DNA from: JAVBWI01 sp036677445 | GTDB lineage: Bacteria > Bacillota > Clostridia > Christensenellales > CAG-138 | Direction: 5' to 3' | Length of the DNA stretch: 64,000 bases | Assembly: GCA_036677445.1 (NCBI GenBank) | Contig: JAVBWI010000017.1 | Span: 186,001 to 250,000, forward strand | Shown here: piece after piece, positions 1 through 8,342 of the stretch | Position numbering within the stretch: the first letter of the stretch is position 1 | Layout of the letters: the number at the start of each line of letters is the position of its first letter | Program-made: the position numbers and the translations under genes | The notes under the pieces: model-generated | Told to the model about the DNA's origin: nothing | What the model saw: only the letters and a program-made list of their open reading frames with translations | Database searches by the model: none

Positions 1-1094
1 ACGGGCGTTTGAAAATCCAGCGACAAAAACTCCCGGTCCATAATGGTAGCGATGGTCTTGCGGGAATACAGGCTGTAGCCGTATACGCCCGCGACGGCGG
101 TATTCACCATGTTGCGCGTGACCACGCCCTGCACCGCGCCTTCGCGCGTAACACAAAAGCCCTGCGCGTCCGGCGCGTGCGAAAGCATGACGTACGCCTC
201 CTGTATCATGACGCTTTCATGGATGGCCGTGGCATTGATGCAAAGGTTGCCGATAAATACATCCGAGAGACTGTACCCGTACAAATGGTTCTTTTTCGCG
301 TTCAGGTCGACGATGGTGCGCACGACGTCCGGCCCGACAGGCTTTATTGCGGCCTCCGGCCGCTTGATAAAGTAGCCCTGCCCGTAGTGCACGCCGATAT
401 GAACGAGCGTTTCAAGTTCCTGAATCTTTTCAATGCCCTCCGCGATCAGATACGTTCCCGTGATCTTGGCGAATTCGTACATGCTTTTTACCAGCGCCTG
501 CTTGACGGTGTCCTTATCGATGCCGCGTATAAGCTGCATATCCAGCTTCAAATAATGCGGCTGCACGTCGGATATGAGGTTGAGGCCGGAATACCCCGCC
601 CCTGCGTCGTCAATGGCAATTTTATACGCCTGCCCCTTGTAGTAACGGATGATCTCCTTGAATTCACAGATGTTTTTTACCGCGCTGCGCTCGGTGATTT
701 CAAATATGATTTTATCAGGGTTGATGTCGAATTCGCGCAGGTATTCCTTCGTAAAGCCCTTCTGAAACTTAGCGTCCTCCATAATGTTGGGGTTGACGTT
801 AAGAAACAGCGTGGCGTTGGATTTGGAGCACTGCATGGCGGAAAGCGCTTTGGTGCGGCAAAGGCGCTCCAGCTCCCAGAGCGACTTGCACCGTTCCGCC
901 ACGGCAAAAAGCAGCTCCGGGTTTTCCAGCGCCGTCGCGTACGGCCCGCGGCTTAGCGCCTCGTACCCCAATACATATCCGTCGCGCAGCGATACGATGG
1001 GCTGGAATACCGAGGTGATGTTCGCGCCGCGTATGATCTCTTGCAGTTGATCAAAAAACCTGGTAAGGTCACCCTCCTGAAAGCCGTTGTTCAT
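1..1094 (-). CDS. EAL-domain cyclic-di-GMP phosphodiesterase-type protein with CBS region (3' end outside window)
   Basis: Leftward reading frame starting at the ATG at 1094 behind an AAGGAGG site and still open at the window edge, so the C-terminus is missing. Residues from about 28 read FQPIVSLRDGYVLGYEALSR, the hallmark N-terminus of EAL phosphodiesterases. Later come FEITERS and DDAGAGYSG, the latter replacing the common DDFG metal-site motif. After about residue 260 a CBS-like stretch follows (GFCVTREGAVQGVVTR, then YGYSLYSRK). In known families EAL-CBS is often followed by GGDEF, which would lie beyond the edge. Such proteins hydrolyse cyclic di-GMP and control motility and attachment; the CBS part would bind a nucleotide. 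Activity is inferred only: DDAG instead of DDFG may lower it. The large plus-strand frame over this region is a shadow. Confidence 0.85.
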   Translation of the reverse strand, partial: MNNGFQEGDLTRFFDQLQEIIRGANITSVFQPIVSLRDGYVLGYEALSRGPYATALENPELLFAVAERCKSLWELERLCRTKALSAMQCSKSNATLFLNVNPNIMEDAKFQKGFTKEYLREFDINPDKIIFEITERSAVKNICEFKEIIRYYKGQAYKIAIDDAGAGYSGLNLISDVQPHYLKLDMQLIRGIDKDTVKQALVKSMYEFAKITGTYLIAEGIEKIQELETLVHIGVHYGQGYFIKRPEAAIKPVGPDVVRTIVDLNAKKNHLYGYSLSDVFIGNLCINATAIHESVMIQEAYVMLSHAPDAQGFCVTREGAVQGVVTRNMVNTAVAGVYGYSLYSRKTIATIMDREFLSLDFQTP

Positions 1095-1223
1095 CCGCTT
1101 CCTCCTTGCCGCCTGTGGCGTATGCCGTTTTAACAACAGTATCGGGACGGCGCGCTTTATAATTAACCGCGGCGGATTAAGCCTGCGTGAACTGTATGTA
1201 AACTCTTTATCAACGATGTCCGG

Positions 1224-2099
1224 TCATTCGCCTTGCATAAAGCCGATCACTTCTTCGCAGTAATCCGTATACGGCCTAAGCGCCTGATAGTTCCTTGAAA
1301 ATCGCAGCCGGCCGTCAATTTGCCTGATCAGCGTATCCGTCGCGTTTTCATTTATTCGTTTACAGACATGCCGCGTATCCAGCTTCAATATTTTGCAGGC
1401 TTCCAGCGTAGGGCAGAAATTCATGGAATGGAATACGATGCGATTTTGCGTTTTTTCAACGACCGGCGCCTGTTCCGGCGTAATGCGCAATCTGTTTAAC
1501 AGCAGGCGGTACGCCGATTCCAGCGGGTCTGTGTCCGTCAGTGTCAAACTGTCCTTGTTTTGTTCAAACCACCGTACCCTTTTACGTGCAGATTCTGCAT
1601 TCAGCGCGCAAAGCGCGCTGTCGTCGGCATTCTGGAGCCGGTCAATTTCTGTCCTCACTTCGCTTAGGTAGAGCACCTCGCATTCCTTTTCCAAAATTCC
1701 TGCGTATATGTTCACTTCGGCGCCCGCTTTGGTAAACACCTCCGCACACGGGATACCGCTCCGGCCGCCGCGGAATACCGTCTCTTTCATGGAATATCCA
1801 TATACAACCTCCGTAATGCCGGCCCGGATAACGGCGCGCGCACAAATGGGGCAGGGCGCATGCGTGGATACCAGTACGCATCCGGCCAGATTTTTTCCGA
1901 CCGCCTTGCATGCCTGCCGGATGGCGTTTCGCGCAGCGTGGCAGGAAAAGCAGCCCGGGGTAACTTCCGTATCGTGCGCGGCGGCAACGACCGCGCCGTG
2001 CTTTACGATCACGGCGCCAAAGCCGTTATTGCCTTCACGAAGGCTCATTTGCGCCTGTTCTATGGCGAGACGCATGTATTTTTTAAAATCAGGCTGCAT
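1224..2099 (-). CDS. cytidine/guanine deaminase-fold protein with catalytic Glu replaced by Ala
   Basis: A 291-residue protein. The start at 2099 is chosen because AAAGGAGGGG lies just upstream; longer starts have no ribosome site. Residues 1-150 have the zinc-dependent nucleoside/tRNA deaminase fold: zinc ligands are visible as His54 (CHAARNAIRQ) and Cys83/Cys86 (APCPIC). In active members the motif is HAE, where Glu shuttles the proton; here residue 56 is Ala (codon GCG, one base from GAG). The C-terminal 130 residues (FHSMNFCPTLEAC, RINENATDTLIRQI) form an additional region I do not recognise. It may be a catalytically dead, zinc-binding or regulatory homologue, or one mutated base in this strain. 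No operon partner; the gene is divergent from dnaA. Confidence 0.75.
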   Translation of the reverse strand: MQPDFKKYMRLAIEQAQMSLREGNNGFGAVIVKHGAVVAAAHDTEVTPGCFSCHAARNAIRQACKAVGKNLAGCVLVSTHAPCPICARAVIRAGITEVVYGYSMKETVFRGGRSGIPCAEVFTKAGAEVNIYAGILEKECEVLYLSEVRTEIDRLQNADDSALCALNAESARKRVRWFEQNKDSLTLTDTDPLESAYRLLLNRLRITPEQAPVVEKTQNRIVFHSMNFCPTLEACKILKLDTRHVCKRINENATDTLIRQIDGRLRFSRNYQALRPYTDYCEEVIGFMQGE

Positions 2100-2323
2100 C
2101 TTATAACCCCTCCTTTGCCCGCATACATCATCAGAAAATAACACATCCCCGAGAGAAAAGCAACCGCATACGCCATACAAAACAATATAGAAGCAATGTT
2201 TTGCCTGTGTGCCTGCAACCCCTGCTTGGAACCGCATGCCGCGCGTTGTTTTTCCGCGGCTTTACTCCTGTACGCCCAAAAGCCGTATAGCTCTCATAAC
2301 GCGGGCCTTTTAGGAACTTCTCC

Positions 2324-2352
2324 TTGTTTTTTACGCTTCACTTTGCTATCAT
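2324..2352 (+). promoter_or_regulatory. candidate sigma-A promoter of dnaA
   Basis: TTGTTT (2324-2329), a 17-base spacer, then TATCAT (2347-2352). Predicted start near 2359, giving a leader of about 190 bases. The -35 is weak (3 of 6), the -10 good (5 of 6). It sits just before a terminator-like hairpin. Confidence 0.45.
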
Positions 2353-2389
2353 ATTTAGGTAGAATAACAGGTGCAGGAGTTACGACGGT

Positions 2390-2412
2390 ATCCGCTTGCG
2401 AGCGGATTTTTT
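2390..2412 (+). terminator. intrinsic terminator-like hairpin inside the dnaA leader
   Basis: ATCCGCT, loop TGCG, AGCGGAT, then a run of T. Genes to the left are transcribed leftward, so no plus-strand gene ends here. It could attenuate transcription into dnaA or release a short RNA of roughly 50 bases. The rest of the leader (2413-2547) is GC-rich and holds no DnaA box that I can see. Confidence 0.5.
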
Positions 2413-2547
2413 CAACAAAGCGGCGCTGCCGGGGATGGCAGGCCCGCCTTTGCGAAAGCGGCGTCAGGCCAGCCTGCCGGTATTATGACGCTTATTGGGA
2501 GGATCGGACCGCGGGCCCGGTCATTACCATCGGAATGAGGGAAAGAA

Positions 2548-3861
2548 ATGGATCACGCCAAGGCCATATGGTCGCGTACCTGCGATCTGCTTAAAGCGGA
2601 AGTCAATGGTATCAGCTACAATACGTTTATCGACGTGCTCTCGCCGCTTGCCGTAGCTGAGAGCGCGCTTGTCGTACAAGCCCCCAACGATATGATTCAA
2701 TCCACAATCGAAAAATTTTATATTTCCAACATCCGCACCTGCGCTTCCCGCGCGGCGGAGGGGATAGACAACGTGCTTGTGGTGCTGCCCAGCGAGCGCA
2801 GCCAGTATTTAAAGGAAGAGAGCGGCGACTATAATTTCTGCAACCTTTTTTCCAAGTATACCTTCAACACCTTTGTGGTTGGCGGCTCCAACTATTTTGC
2901 GCACGCCGCGGCGCTCGCCGTGGCGCAGAACCCCGCCAAGGCGTACAATCCGCTGTTCCTCTACGGGGGCGTGGGATTGGGCAAAACCCATCTGATGCAC
3001 GCCATAGGCCACCATGTGCATGAAAAAAATCCGCGCGCGCGTGTGATGTATGTCACCAGCGAGACGTTCACCAACGAAATGATACAGTCCATTTCATCCA
3101 ACCGCAACAAGGAGTTTCGCAGCCGCTACCGCAACGTGGACGTGCTGATGGTGGACGATATCCAGTTCATCGCCCGCAAGGAGGGCGTACAGGAGGAGTT
3201 TTTCCACACGTTCAACGCCCTGCACACCGCCAACAAGCAGATCATCATCAGCTCCGACAAGCCGCCGCGGGAAATCGCGCAGCTGGAGGAGCGTTTGCGC
3301 TCCCGTTTTGAATGGGGACTCATCGCGGATATTCAGCCGCCGGATCTTGAAACGCGCATCGCCATATTAAAGCGCCGCGCGGATGAGGAAAAAATCAATG
3401 TGCCGGATTCGGTGCTCGAATATATCGCCGAACGCGTGCAAAGCAACATCCGTGAGCTGGAAGGCTTTTTGACCCGCGTCATCGCCTATGCGCATTTTAA
3501 CCGTTTGGAGCTCGATTCCCACATTGCCGCCGCAGCGCTCAAGGATATGCTGCCCAACGACGCGCCGCGTGTATTGACTCCCTTTGTCATACAGGAAACC
3601 GTCGCCGCCTATTACGGACAGTCGGTAGAGTCTTTTTCCGCTAAACGGCGCGATCAGGAGGTCGCTTTTCCCCGGCAGGTCGCCATGTATCTTTCCCGCT
3701 GTATGACGGACTGGAGCCTCCCCAAGATCGGCGAAGCCTTCGGCGGGCGCAACCATACCACCGTCATGCACGCGCACGAAAAGATCACCGAGCAATTGAA
3801 AGTCGATCCGGCGCTGGCCGCCACCATTGCGGATCTGAAAAAGAGACTGATTACTTCATAA
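2548..3861 (+). CDS. dnaA: chromosomal replication initiator DnaA
   Basis: A 437-residue protein, normal length for the family. Domain I is about residues 1-80, with a short linker. The AAA+ domain has Walker A GGVGLGKTH near residue 140, Walker B LMVDDIQF, and the arginine-finger region EERLRSRFEWG. The C-terminal domain IV carries the DnaA signature GGRNHTTVMHAHEKI, which contacts DnaA boxes. It binds oriC and loads the replicative helicase. The start ATG follows GAGGGAAAG at short spacing. dnaN lies downstream across a 611-base intergenic region that is the best oriC candidate near the gene. Confidence 0.98.
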   Translation: MDHAKAIWSRTCDLLKAEVNGISYNTFIDVLSPLAVAESALVVQAPNDMIQSTIEKFYISNIRTCASRAAEGIDNVLVVLPSERSQYLKEESGDYNFCNLFSKYTFNTFVVGGSNYFAHAAALAVAQNPAKAYNPLFLYGGVGLGKTHLMHAIGHHVHEKNPRARVMYVTSETFTNEMIQSISSNRNKEFRSRYRNVDVLMVDDIQFIARKEGVQEEFFHTFNALHTANKQIIISSDKPPREIAQLEERLRSRFEWGLIADIQPPDLETRIAILKRRADEEKINVPDSVLEYIAERVQSNIRELEGFLTRVIAYAHFNRLELDSHIAAAALKDMLPNDAPRVLTPFVIQETVAAYYGQSVESFSAKRRDQEVAFPRQVAMYLSRCMTDWSLPKIGEAFGGRNHTTVMHAHEKITEQLKVDPALAATIADLKKRLITS

Positions 3862-4472
3862 ACAATAAGTTTTACTTGCTTTTAAGTTTGTGAAATGACT
3901 TTTTGCGGGGGCTTTGCCCACGCACCCCCACTTCTTTTCTTAAGGTGGTGTTTACCGCAGGTAAACACATCTATCCTTATTGAAATACCCGAATGTACCA
4001 TTCGGGTGAAAGAAAAGAAGCAAAAGATACGATTAAATATAAAATATTTGTTTTGGGATTCCAAAGGGACTTGTCCCTTTGGCGGAGGTTTGGAGGCAGA
4101 GCCTCCAAATTAATTGCTTTTATTACATTGATAATCAAATTATACAGCCGTGTATATGCACAATCTGTGCGCGGCGCCTGTGCAGGAATTGTGTGTACTG
4201 TGCAGCGTGTGCACTCTGTGTACTCATCACCGGTTTATGCATAGGCTGTCCACAGGGTAGGGCACAGGGAATTCATCCGAGTCTCTCTTGCAAAAAACAG
4301 GTTTTGCACAGTATGCAGAGCCCCTACTACTACGACTGCTACGACTCCTTAACTACTGCGACGGGTGTAAGCGCGTTCGCTGTGCACAACCCGCCCGGCG
4401 TGCATACGCCCTTCCCGGCGCCGCATACATTTTATACGCCGCGCCAAACCATTCTATCCAAGGAGGAAAATT
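3862..4472 (+). other. dnaA-dnaN intergenic region, candidate oriC
   Basis: Noncoding. AT-rich stretches suitable for unwinding lie at 4030-4050 and 4108-4145. DnaA-box-like nonamers with one mismatch to TTATNCACA or its complement are at 4154-4162, 4235-4243, 4302-4310 and 4381-4389; a two-mismatch box is at 4246-4254. None is perfect. In many Bacillota the unwinding region lies between dnaA and dnaN, which agrees. The left third is occupied by a dispersed repeat (3903-4108). The stronger DnaA-box cluster of this window is elsewhere (28472-28712). Confidence 0.55.
3903..4108 (+). repeat. composite dispersed repeat with nested hairpins
   Basis: Outer 11-base inverted arms CTTCTTTTCTT (3931-3941) and AAGAAAAGAAG (4010-4020). 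They enclose hairpins GTTTACC/GGTAAAC (3950-3966) and ACCCGAAT/ATTCGGGT (3987-4007). Flanking GC-rich hairpins are GGGGGCTTTGCCC on the left, and CCAAAGGGAC with CTTTGG plus GGAGGCAGAGCCTCC on the right. Fragments recur at 5615-5664 (inverted) and 59797-59827, and the GC-rich hairpins recur at several gene ends. No coding potential. Confidence 0.7.
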
Positions 4473-5573
4473 ATGCGACTCGTATTGGATGTAAAAACAC
4501 TCAACGCCGGCATAGCGACCGTCATCAAATCCCTGTCCAGCCGCCCGGCGATCGCCGTACTGGAAGGCATTTATCTTTCCGCCACGCAGGAGGGGCTTTT
4601 ATTGCGCTGCTCGGATCTTTCGCTGCAGATCGAATGCCTGATCCCCGCCAATGTGGAGGAAGAGGGGCAAACCGTGCTGCCCGGCCGCCTGTTTTCGGAA
4701 ATGGCGCGCAAGCTTTCCGGCGATACGGTGGATATGAAGCTTGACGGCCGCACCATGCAGCTAAAAGCGGGGCGTGCGCGCACCACGCTGCAGTGCATGG
4801 ACCCGAAGGATTTTCCGGATATGGCGATGACGGGCAAGACCTGCACCATGCGTATGCCGCAGAACGTGTTTAAGGATATGATCCGGCAGACGGTGTTTGC
4901 CACCGCGCAGGAGGAAAGCAAGCCCATATTGACCGGCGTATTGTGCGAGCTTCACGAAAACAGCTTCACAATGGTCGCGCTCGACGGCTTCCGGCTGGCG
5001 CTTCGGCGATATATGATGGATAAAAGCTTCGAGCACAGGGAAGCGGTGGTACCCGCAAAATCATTTGTGGAAATTTCCCGAACATTATTGGATACAGACG
5101 AGGCTGTGGAAGTGTTTTTCTCTCCCACACATCTGCTCATCGATATGGGGCATACCCGCATCATCAGCCGGTTGCTGGACGGCGATTTTATTCGCTACAA
5201 GAGCATACTGCCCTCGGAGCACATTACCCGCGTAAGAGTAAACCGCGAGGAGCTGTTGGACAGCATCGACCGCGCCATACTGCTTGCGCGTGAAGGAAAC
5301 AACAACCTCGTGCGCTTTTCCGTCGCGGAGGATACGCTCAAGCTGTTTGCCAACAGCGCGCTTGGGCGCATCGATGAGGAGGTAGCCATCCATTTAAACG
5401 GCGAGCCCATTGAAATCGCGTTCAACGCCAGATATTTCTGCGATGTGTTGAAGACGCTAAGCGACGAAGAGGTGTTTCTGGATATGAATAACAACGTCAG
5501 CCCCTGTGTCGTGCGGCCCGTGCAGGGCGAAGCGTATTATTACCTGATACTGCCAGTGAGGATTTTCGCGTAA
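4473..5573 (+). CDS. dnaN: DNA polymerase III sliding clamp (beta subunit)
   Basis: A 366-residue protein, the standard length, with the three-domain clamp architecture. N-terminal MRLVLDVKTL and the RPAIAVLEGIYL stretch are typical of domain I, and the C-terminal YYYLILPVR is the typical end that forms part of the hydrophobic peptide-binding cleft. The clamp encircles DNA and tethers polymerase III. AAGGAGG precedes the ATG by a normal distance. No recF or gyrB follows, unlike the usual dnaA-dnaN-recF-gyrB order; transcription ends at the terminator at 5697-5728. Confidence 0.97.
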   Translation: MRLVLDVKTLNAGIATVIKSLSSRPAIAVLEGIYLSATQEGLLLRCSDLSLQIECLIPANVEEEGQTVLPGRLFSEMARKLSGDTVDMKLDGRTMQLKAGRARTTLQCMDPKDFPDMAMTGKTCTMRMPQNVFKDMIRQTVFATAQEESKPILTGVLCELHENSFTMVALDGFRLALRRYMMDKSFEHREAVVPAKSFVEISRTLLDTDEAVEVFFSPTHLLIDMGHTRIISRLLDGDFIRYKSILPSEHITRVRVNREELLDSIDRAILLAREGNNNLVRFSVAEDTLKLFANSALGRIDEEVAIHLNGEPIEIAFNARYFCDVLKTLSDEEVFLDMNNNVSPCVVRPVQGEAYYYLILPVRIFA

Positions 5574-5614
5574 GTATTAAATTCAGAGGTTCTGCCTGCT
5601 GCGCATGACATTTT

Positions 5615-5664
5615 TATCTTTTGCTTCTTTTCTTCTGAAGTGGGAGTACCGGGGGCAACTCCCC
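5615..5664 (-). repeat. inverted fragment of the 3903-4108 repeat
   Basis: TATCTTTTGCTTCTTTTCTT at 5615-5634 is the reverse complement of the right arm of the repeat at 4010-4030. It is followed by a small GC hairpin, GGGGGCAACTCCCC. The two copies flank dnaN in opposite orientation. Confidence 0.55.
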
Positions 5665-5696
5665 TGTAATAATCAGAATACTATGCAAAAAGAAAT

Positions 5697-5728
5697 AAAA
5701 AACCTCGCTTTGCGGCGAGGTTTTTTAT
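5697..5728. terminator. bidirectional intrinsic terminator between dnaN and the AbrB-like gene
   Basis: CCTCGC, loop TTTGCG, GCGAGG, with A-rich left and T-rich right flanks. It can serve both converging genes. Confidence 0.85.
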
Positions 5729-5736
5729 TGCACGTT

Positions 5737-5985
5737 TTACTCCGAGATGGCTTTGATTTTCTCCAGACATTCGTGGCAAATGCTTTTGCCCTGGAAGCTG
5801 ACGAGATCCGTTGCATTATCACAGAAAAAGCAGGCGGGGTGATACTTTTTAAGTATAATGGTTTCCTTGTCAACGAAGATCTCGATGGAATCTTTTACGT
5901 CAATGCCGAGCGTCCTGCGAAGCTCTATGGGGATCACGACTCTTCCGAGAGTATCCATTTTCCGAACGATGCCCGTAGATTTCAT
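5737..5985 (-). CDS. AbrB/SpoVT-family transition-state regulator
   Basis: An 82-residue protein from the ATG at 5985, which is preceded by GAAAGGA. The N-terminus MKSTGIVRKMDTLGRVVIPI is the swapped-hairpin AbrB DNA-binding fold. The C-terminus carries two cysteine pairs, CFFC and CHEC, probably a small zinc site, a form common in Clostridia. AbrB-type proteins repress stationary-phase and sporulation genes, fitting the neighbouring spmAB. The upstream extension in the same frame has no ribosome site and is not included. Convergent with dnaN and divergent from spmA. Confidence 0.9.
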   Translation of the reverse strand: MKSTGIVRKMDTLGRVVIPIELRRTLGIDVKDSIEIFVDKETIILKKYHPACFFCDNATDLVSFQGKSICHECLEKIKAISE

Positions 5986-6155
5986 ACCGGTGTTCCTTTC
6001 TATATCCCATAATTTAAGGAGGCAGGCTGAACCTCCCATATACTATCAATAATACACATATTTCGCCCAAACAGTCAATATAATTGTCAATGAGAATACG
6101 TCGAATCTGTGAATAATGTCGATTTTTGTTAAAACTATATGGGGGTAATTCGTGT

Positions 6156-6722
6156 ATGATGAGTTGGATATGGTGTATACTGTTCTGCCTGGGTACGGTA
6201 TGGACCACCATGCGCTTTGGCGGAGACGCCGCTCTTTCCGCCATGCTCGACGGCGCGCAGCAGAGCGTGACGCTCTGCCTGTCCCTTGCAGGCGCGTATA
6301 TGCTGTGGATGGGGTTACTGGGCATCGCAAAGCGCGCAGGGCTTATCACGGCGCTCTCAAAGCGTCTCAGGCGCGTTTGCGAATGGCTCTTCCCCGGCGC
6401 GGGGGAGGCGACAGGCCCGCTTACTTTAAATATCGCGGCCAATCTGTTAGGCATGGGCAACGCAGCGACGCCGTTCGGGCTGGAGGCGATGCGGCTGCTG
6501 CAAAAGAATAATCCCGATAAAACGCGCGCGACGGACGCCATGTGCATATTCCTCGCCGTTAACGCCTCCGCGCTCGAAATCATTCCCACCACCATGATTG
6601 GGCTGCGCGCGGCGTACGGTTCTTCGCAGCCGGGCGCCATCGTGCTGCCCACAATAATTTCTTCGGCGGCGGCCACGTTTGCGGCCGTCGTCTGCTGCCG
6701 CGCGCTGGTGCGCCGCAGATGA
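6156..6722 (+). CDS. spmA: spore maturation protein A
   Basis: A 188-residue polytopic membrane protein with the nucleoside-transporter-like (Gate) fold of SpmA. Recognisable stretches are NLLGMGNAATPFGLEAM and FLAVNASALEIIPTTMIGLR. SpmA and SpmB are needed for full dehydration of the spore core in Bacillus. The start is chosen at the first ATG of ATGATGAGTTGG, about ten bases after a GGGGG tract. The stop overlaps the spmB start by four bases (ATGA), so the two are translationally coupled. Confidence 0.93.
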   Translation: MMSWIWCILFCLGTVWTTMRFGGDAALSAMLDGAQQSVTLCLSLAGAYMLWMGLLGIAKRAGLITALSKRLRRVCEWLFPGAGEATGPLTLNIAANLLGMGNAATPFGLEAMRLLQKNNPDKTRATDAMCIFLAVNASALEIIPTTMIGLRAAYGSSQPGAIVLPTIISSAAATFAAVVCCRALVRRR

Positions 6723-7231
6723 GCGCGGCGATTATACCGCTGCTGGCGGCGGTGGTGGTGATATACGCCATCGTCAAGAAGGTGGATGTATACGACGCGT
6801 TCGTAAAAGGCGCGATGGAAGGGCTGCCTATACTCTTACGGGTGCTGCCGTACATGGCGGCCATGCTCATTTCCATACAGCTGTTGCGCGCAAGCGGCGC
6901 GATCGACGCGCTTACGGGGGCGATCGGCAAGCCGCTCGAAGCGGCGGGCATGCCTGTGGAGCTTTTACCCATGGCGCTGCTCAGGCCGTTTTCCGGTAGC
7001 GCCGCGATGGCGATGGTCGCGGATATATTCAAGAACCACGGTGTCGATTCCATGCTCGGTCTGACCGCTTCCACCATGATCGGCTCGTCGGAGACAATAT
7101 TCTATACGCTCGCGATGTATTTTGGTTCCGTCGGCATTCAGAAAACGCGCTTCACACTGCCTGTGGCGCTGCTCTCCAGCCTCGTTTCCGTCATAGGCAG
7201 CATTGTTGCCTGCAAGCTGCTGTTCTCCTAA
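6719..7231 (+). CDS. spmB: spore maturation protein B
   Basis: A 170-residue membrane protein with the conserved GLPILLRVLPYMAAMLI, LLRPFSGSAAMAM and TMIGSSETIFYTLAMYFG segments of SpmB. The last segment resembles Gate-domain transport proteins. Coupled to spmA by the ATGA overlap. Partner of SpmA in spore-core dehydration; evidence of an endospore former. Confidence 0.95.
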   Translation: MSAAIIPLLAAVVVIYAIVKKVDVYDAFVKGAMEGLPILLRVLPYMAAMLISIQLLRASGAIDALTGAIGKPLEAAGMPVELLPMALLRPFSGSAAMAMVADIFKNHGVDSMLGLTASTMIGSSETIFYTLAMYFGSVGIQKTRFTLPVALLSSLVSVIGSIVACKLLFS

Positions 7232-7434
7232 TAAATGCGATCATTCACACTATATATGATGGTTAAATTTCGTATTATACGGCGAATATTCCGATGCAAT
7301 TGGGGTCGTAATGAAAATATATATTGGGCAGAAAAGAAGAAAAGGGGAGTTTTGGGACGCGTCTTCAATTTATTTTTTTGTACAGGTGTGTTATACTGTA
7401 TACCCGTGCAATAGAGTTTAGCAAAGGAGTATAC

Positions 7435-8151
7435 ATGCAAGTTTCAGCGTATCCTTTTCCCGGCGCGACAACAGAGAAGCAGTACTTCAATAAAACCGTC
7501 GTCGTCGTTGACGTTCTCCGCGCAACTACCAGCATGGTGGAAGCGCTGCAAAACGGGGCAAATCAAATTATTCCGGCCCGTGATCCCGGCGAAGCGATGG
7601 GCTTTGCCGGCCACATCGGCCGAAAGGAAAGCCTGCTTGCGGGGGAGCGGGGCGGGCTTCGGATGCAGGACTTTGACCTTGGCAATTCTCCGTTGGAATT
7701 TACGCCGGACATGGTAAAGGAGAAAACCATCGTATTCTGCACCACCAACGGCACTGTCGCCATTCACGCCGCGCGGACGGCAGGGCGGCTGTTGATAGGA
7801 TGTATGAGAAACAGCGCCGCCGTAGCGAAGGCGGCAGCGGAAGAGGAAATGGATGTGATCGTACTTTGCGCGGGCACCGGCGGCGAATGCTCTGCGGATG
7901 ATATGGTCGCCGCGGGCGGCATACTCACGGCGCTGTGCGGGGAATTGAAAGAAGAGCCTACGCTCAACGATTTCGCGCGCGTGTGCATGCTGACCTACGG
8001 CTCGTGGTTAAAGGGCGAAGCGGATCTTTCCGTAACAACGCATTACAGCCGCCTCAAAGCGTTGGGCTTTGACGAGGATTTAAAATACTGCTTCGAGCAG
8101 GATCAAACAGAAACCGTGCCAAAGTACGAGAACGGAAGTATACGCGCATAG
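7435..8151 (+). CDS. comB: 2-phosphosulfolactate phosphatase
   Basis: A 238-residue protein starting at the ATG behind GCAAAGGAG; the longer frame upstream lacks a ribosome site. The family motifs VVDVLRATTSMVEALQNGA, ERGGLRMQDFDLGNSP, FCTTNGTVAIHAA and VLCAGTGGECSADD are all visible. ComB removes phosphate from 2-phospho-3-sulfolactate to give sulfolactate, a step of coenzyme M synthesis in archaea. Sulfolactate is also known to accumulate in Bacillus spores. The position directly after spmAB therefore suggests, by inference, a spore role. An extended -10 (TGTTATACT) lies near 7390. Transcription ends at 8318-8342. Confidence 0.93.
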   Translation: MQVSAYPFPGATTEKQYFNKTVVVVDVLRATTSMVEALQNGANQIIPARDPGEAMGFAGHIGRKESLLAGERGGLRMQDFDLGNSPLEFTPDMVKEKTIVFCTTNGTVAIHAARTAGRLLIGCMRNSAAVAKAAAEEEMDVIVLCAGTGGECSADDMVAAGGILTALCGELKEEPTLNDFARVCMLTYGSWLKGEADLSVTTHYSRLKALGFDEDLKYCFEQDQTETVPKYENGSIRA

Positions 8152-8152
8152 C

Positions 8153-8293
8153 ACTGTCGCGATCATAGGCTTTGCCAATGATCGCGATTATCGCTGTGGC
8201 GGGTTTTTCACAAATGATTGCACCCTTCGGGTGCGGACATCATTTGTGAAAGGTGTCCTTTGCGGCGCGCATGTCGCCGCAAAGGACGATGAA
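8153..8293 (+). repeat. three-hairpin composite repeat, copy A
   Basis: Hairpin 1 pairs GCGATCAT with ATGATCGC. A CGGGTTTTT linker follows. Hairpin 2 pairs CACAAATGAT with ATCATTTGTG. Then AAGGTGTC opens a 13-bp stem (CTTTGCGGCG with CGCCGCAAAG, loop CGCATGT) closing at GACGA. Related copies are at 39057-39437, 41266-41435, 42258-42443 and 49012-49269. It sits directly after the comB stop. Confidence 0.75.
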
Positions 8294-8317
8294 AAGCCTA
8301 TAAGAGTTATAAAGCAG

Positions 8318-8342
8318 GGGGCGGCCGCATAGCCGCCCCTTT
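8318..8342 (+). terminator. intrinsic terminator after comB
   Basis: GGGGCGGC, loop CGCATA, GCCGCCCC, then TTT. Strong stem, short T tract. Confidence 0.7.

Noticed and set aside
9..956. 315-residue plus-strand frame at the left edge
   Set aside because: It lies opposite the EAL protein, which has clear domain motifs and a ribosome site on the minus strand.
4079..4744. 221-residue frame covering the dnaA-dnaN gap
   Set aside because: It overlaps the start of dnaN in another frame and covers repeat DNA; no ribosome site.
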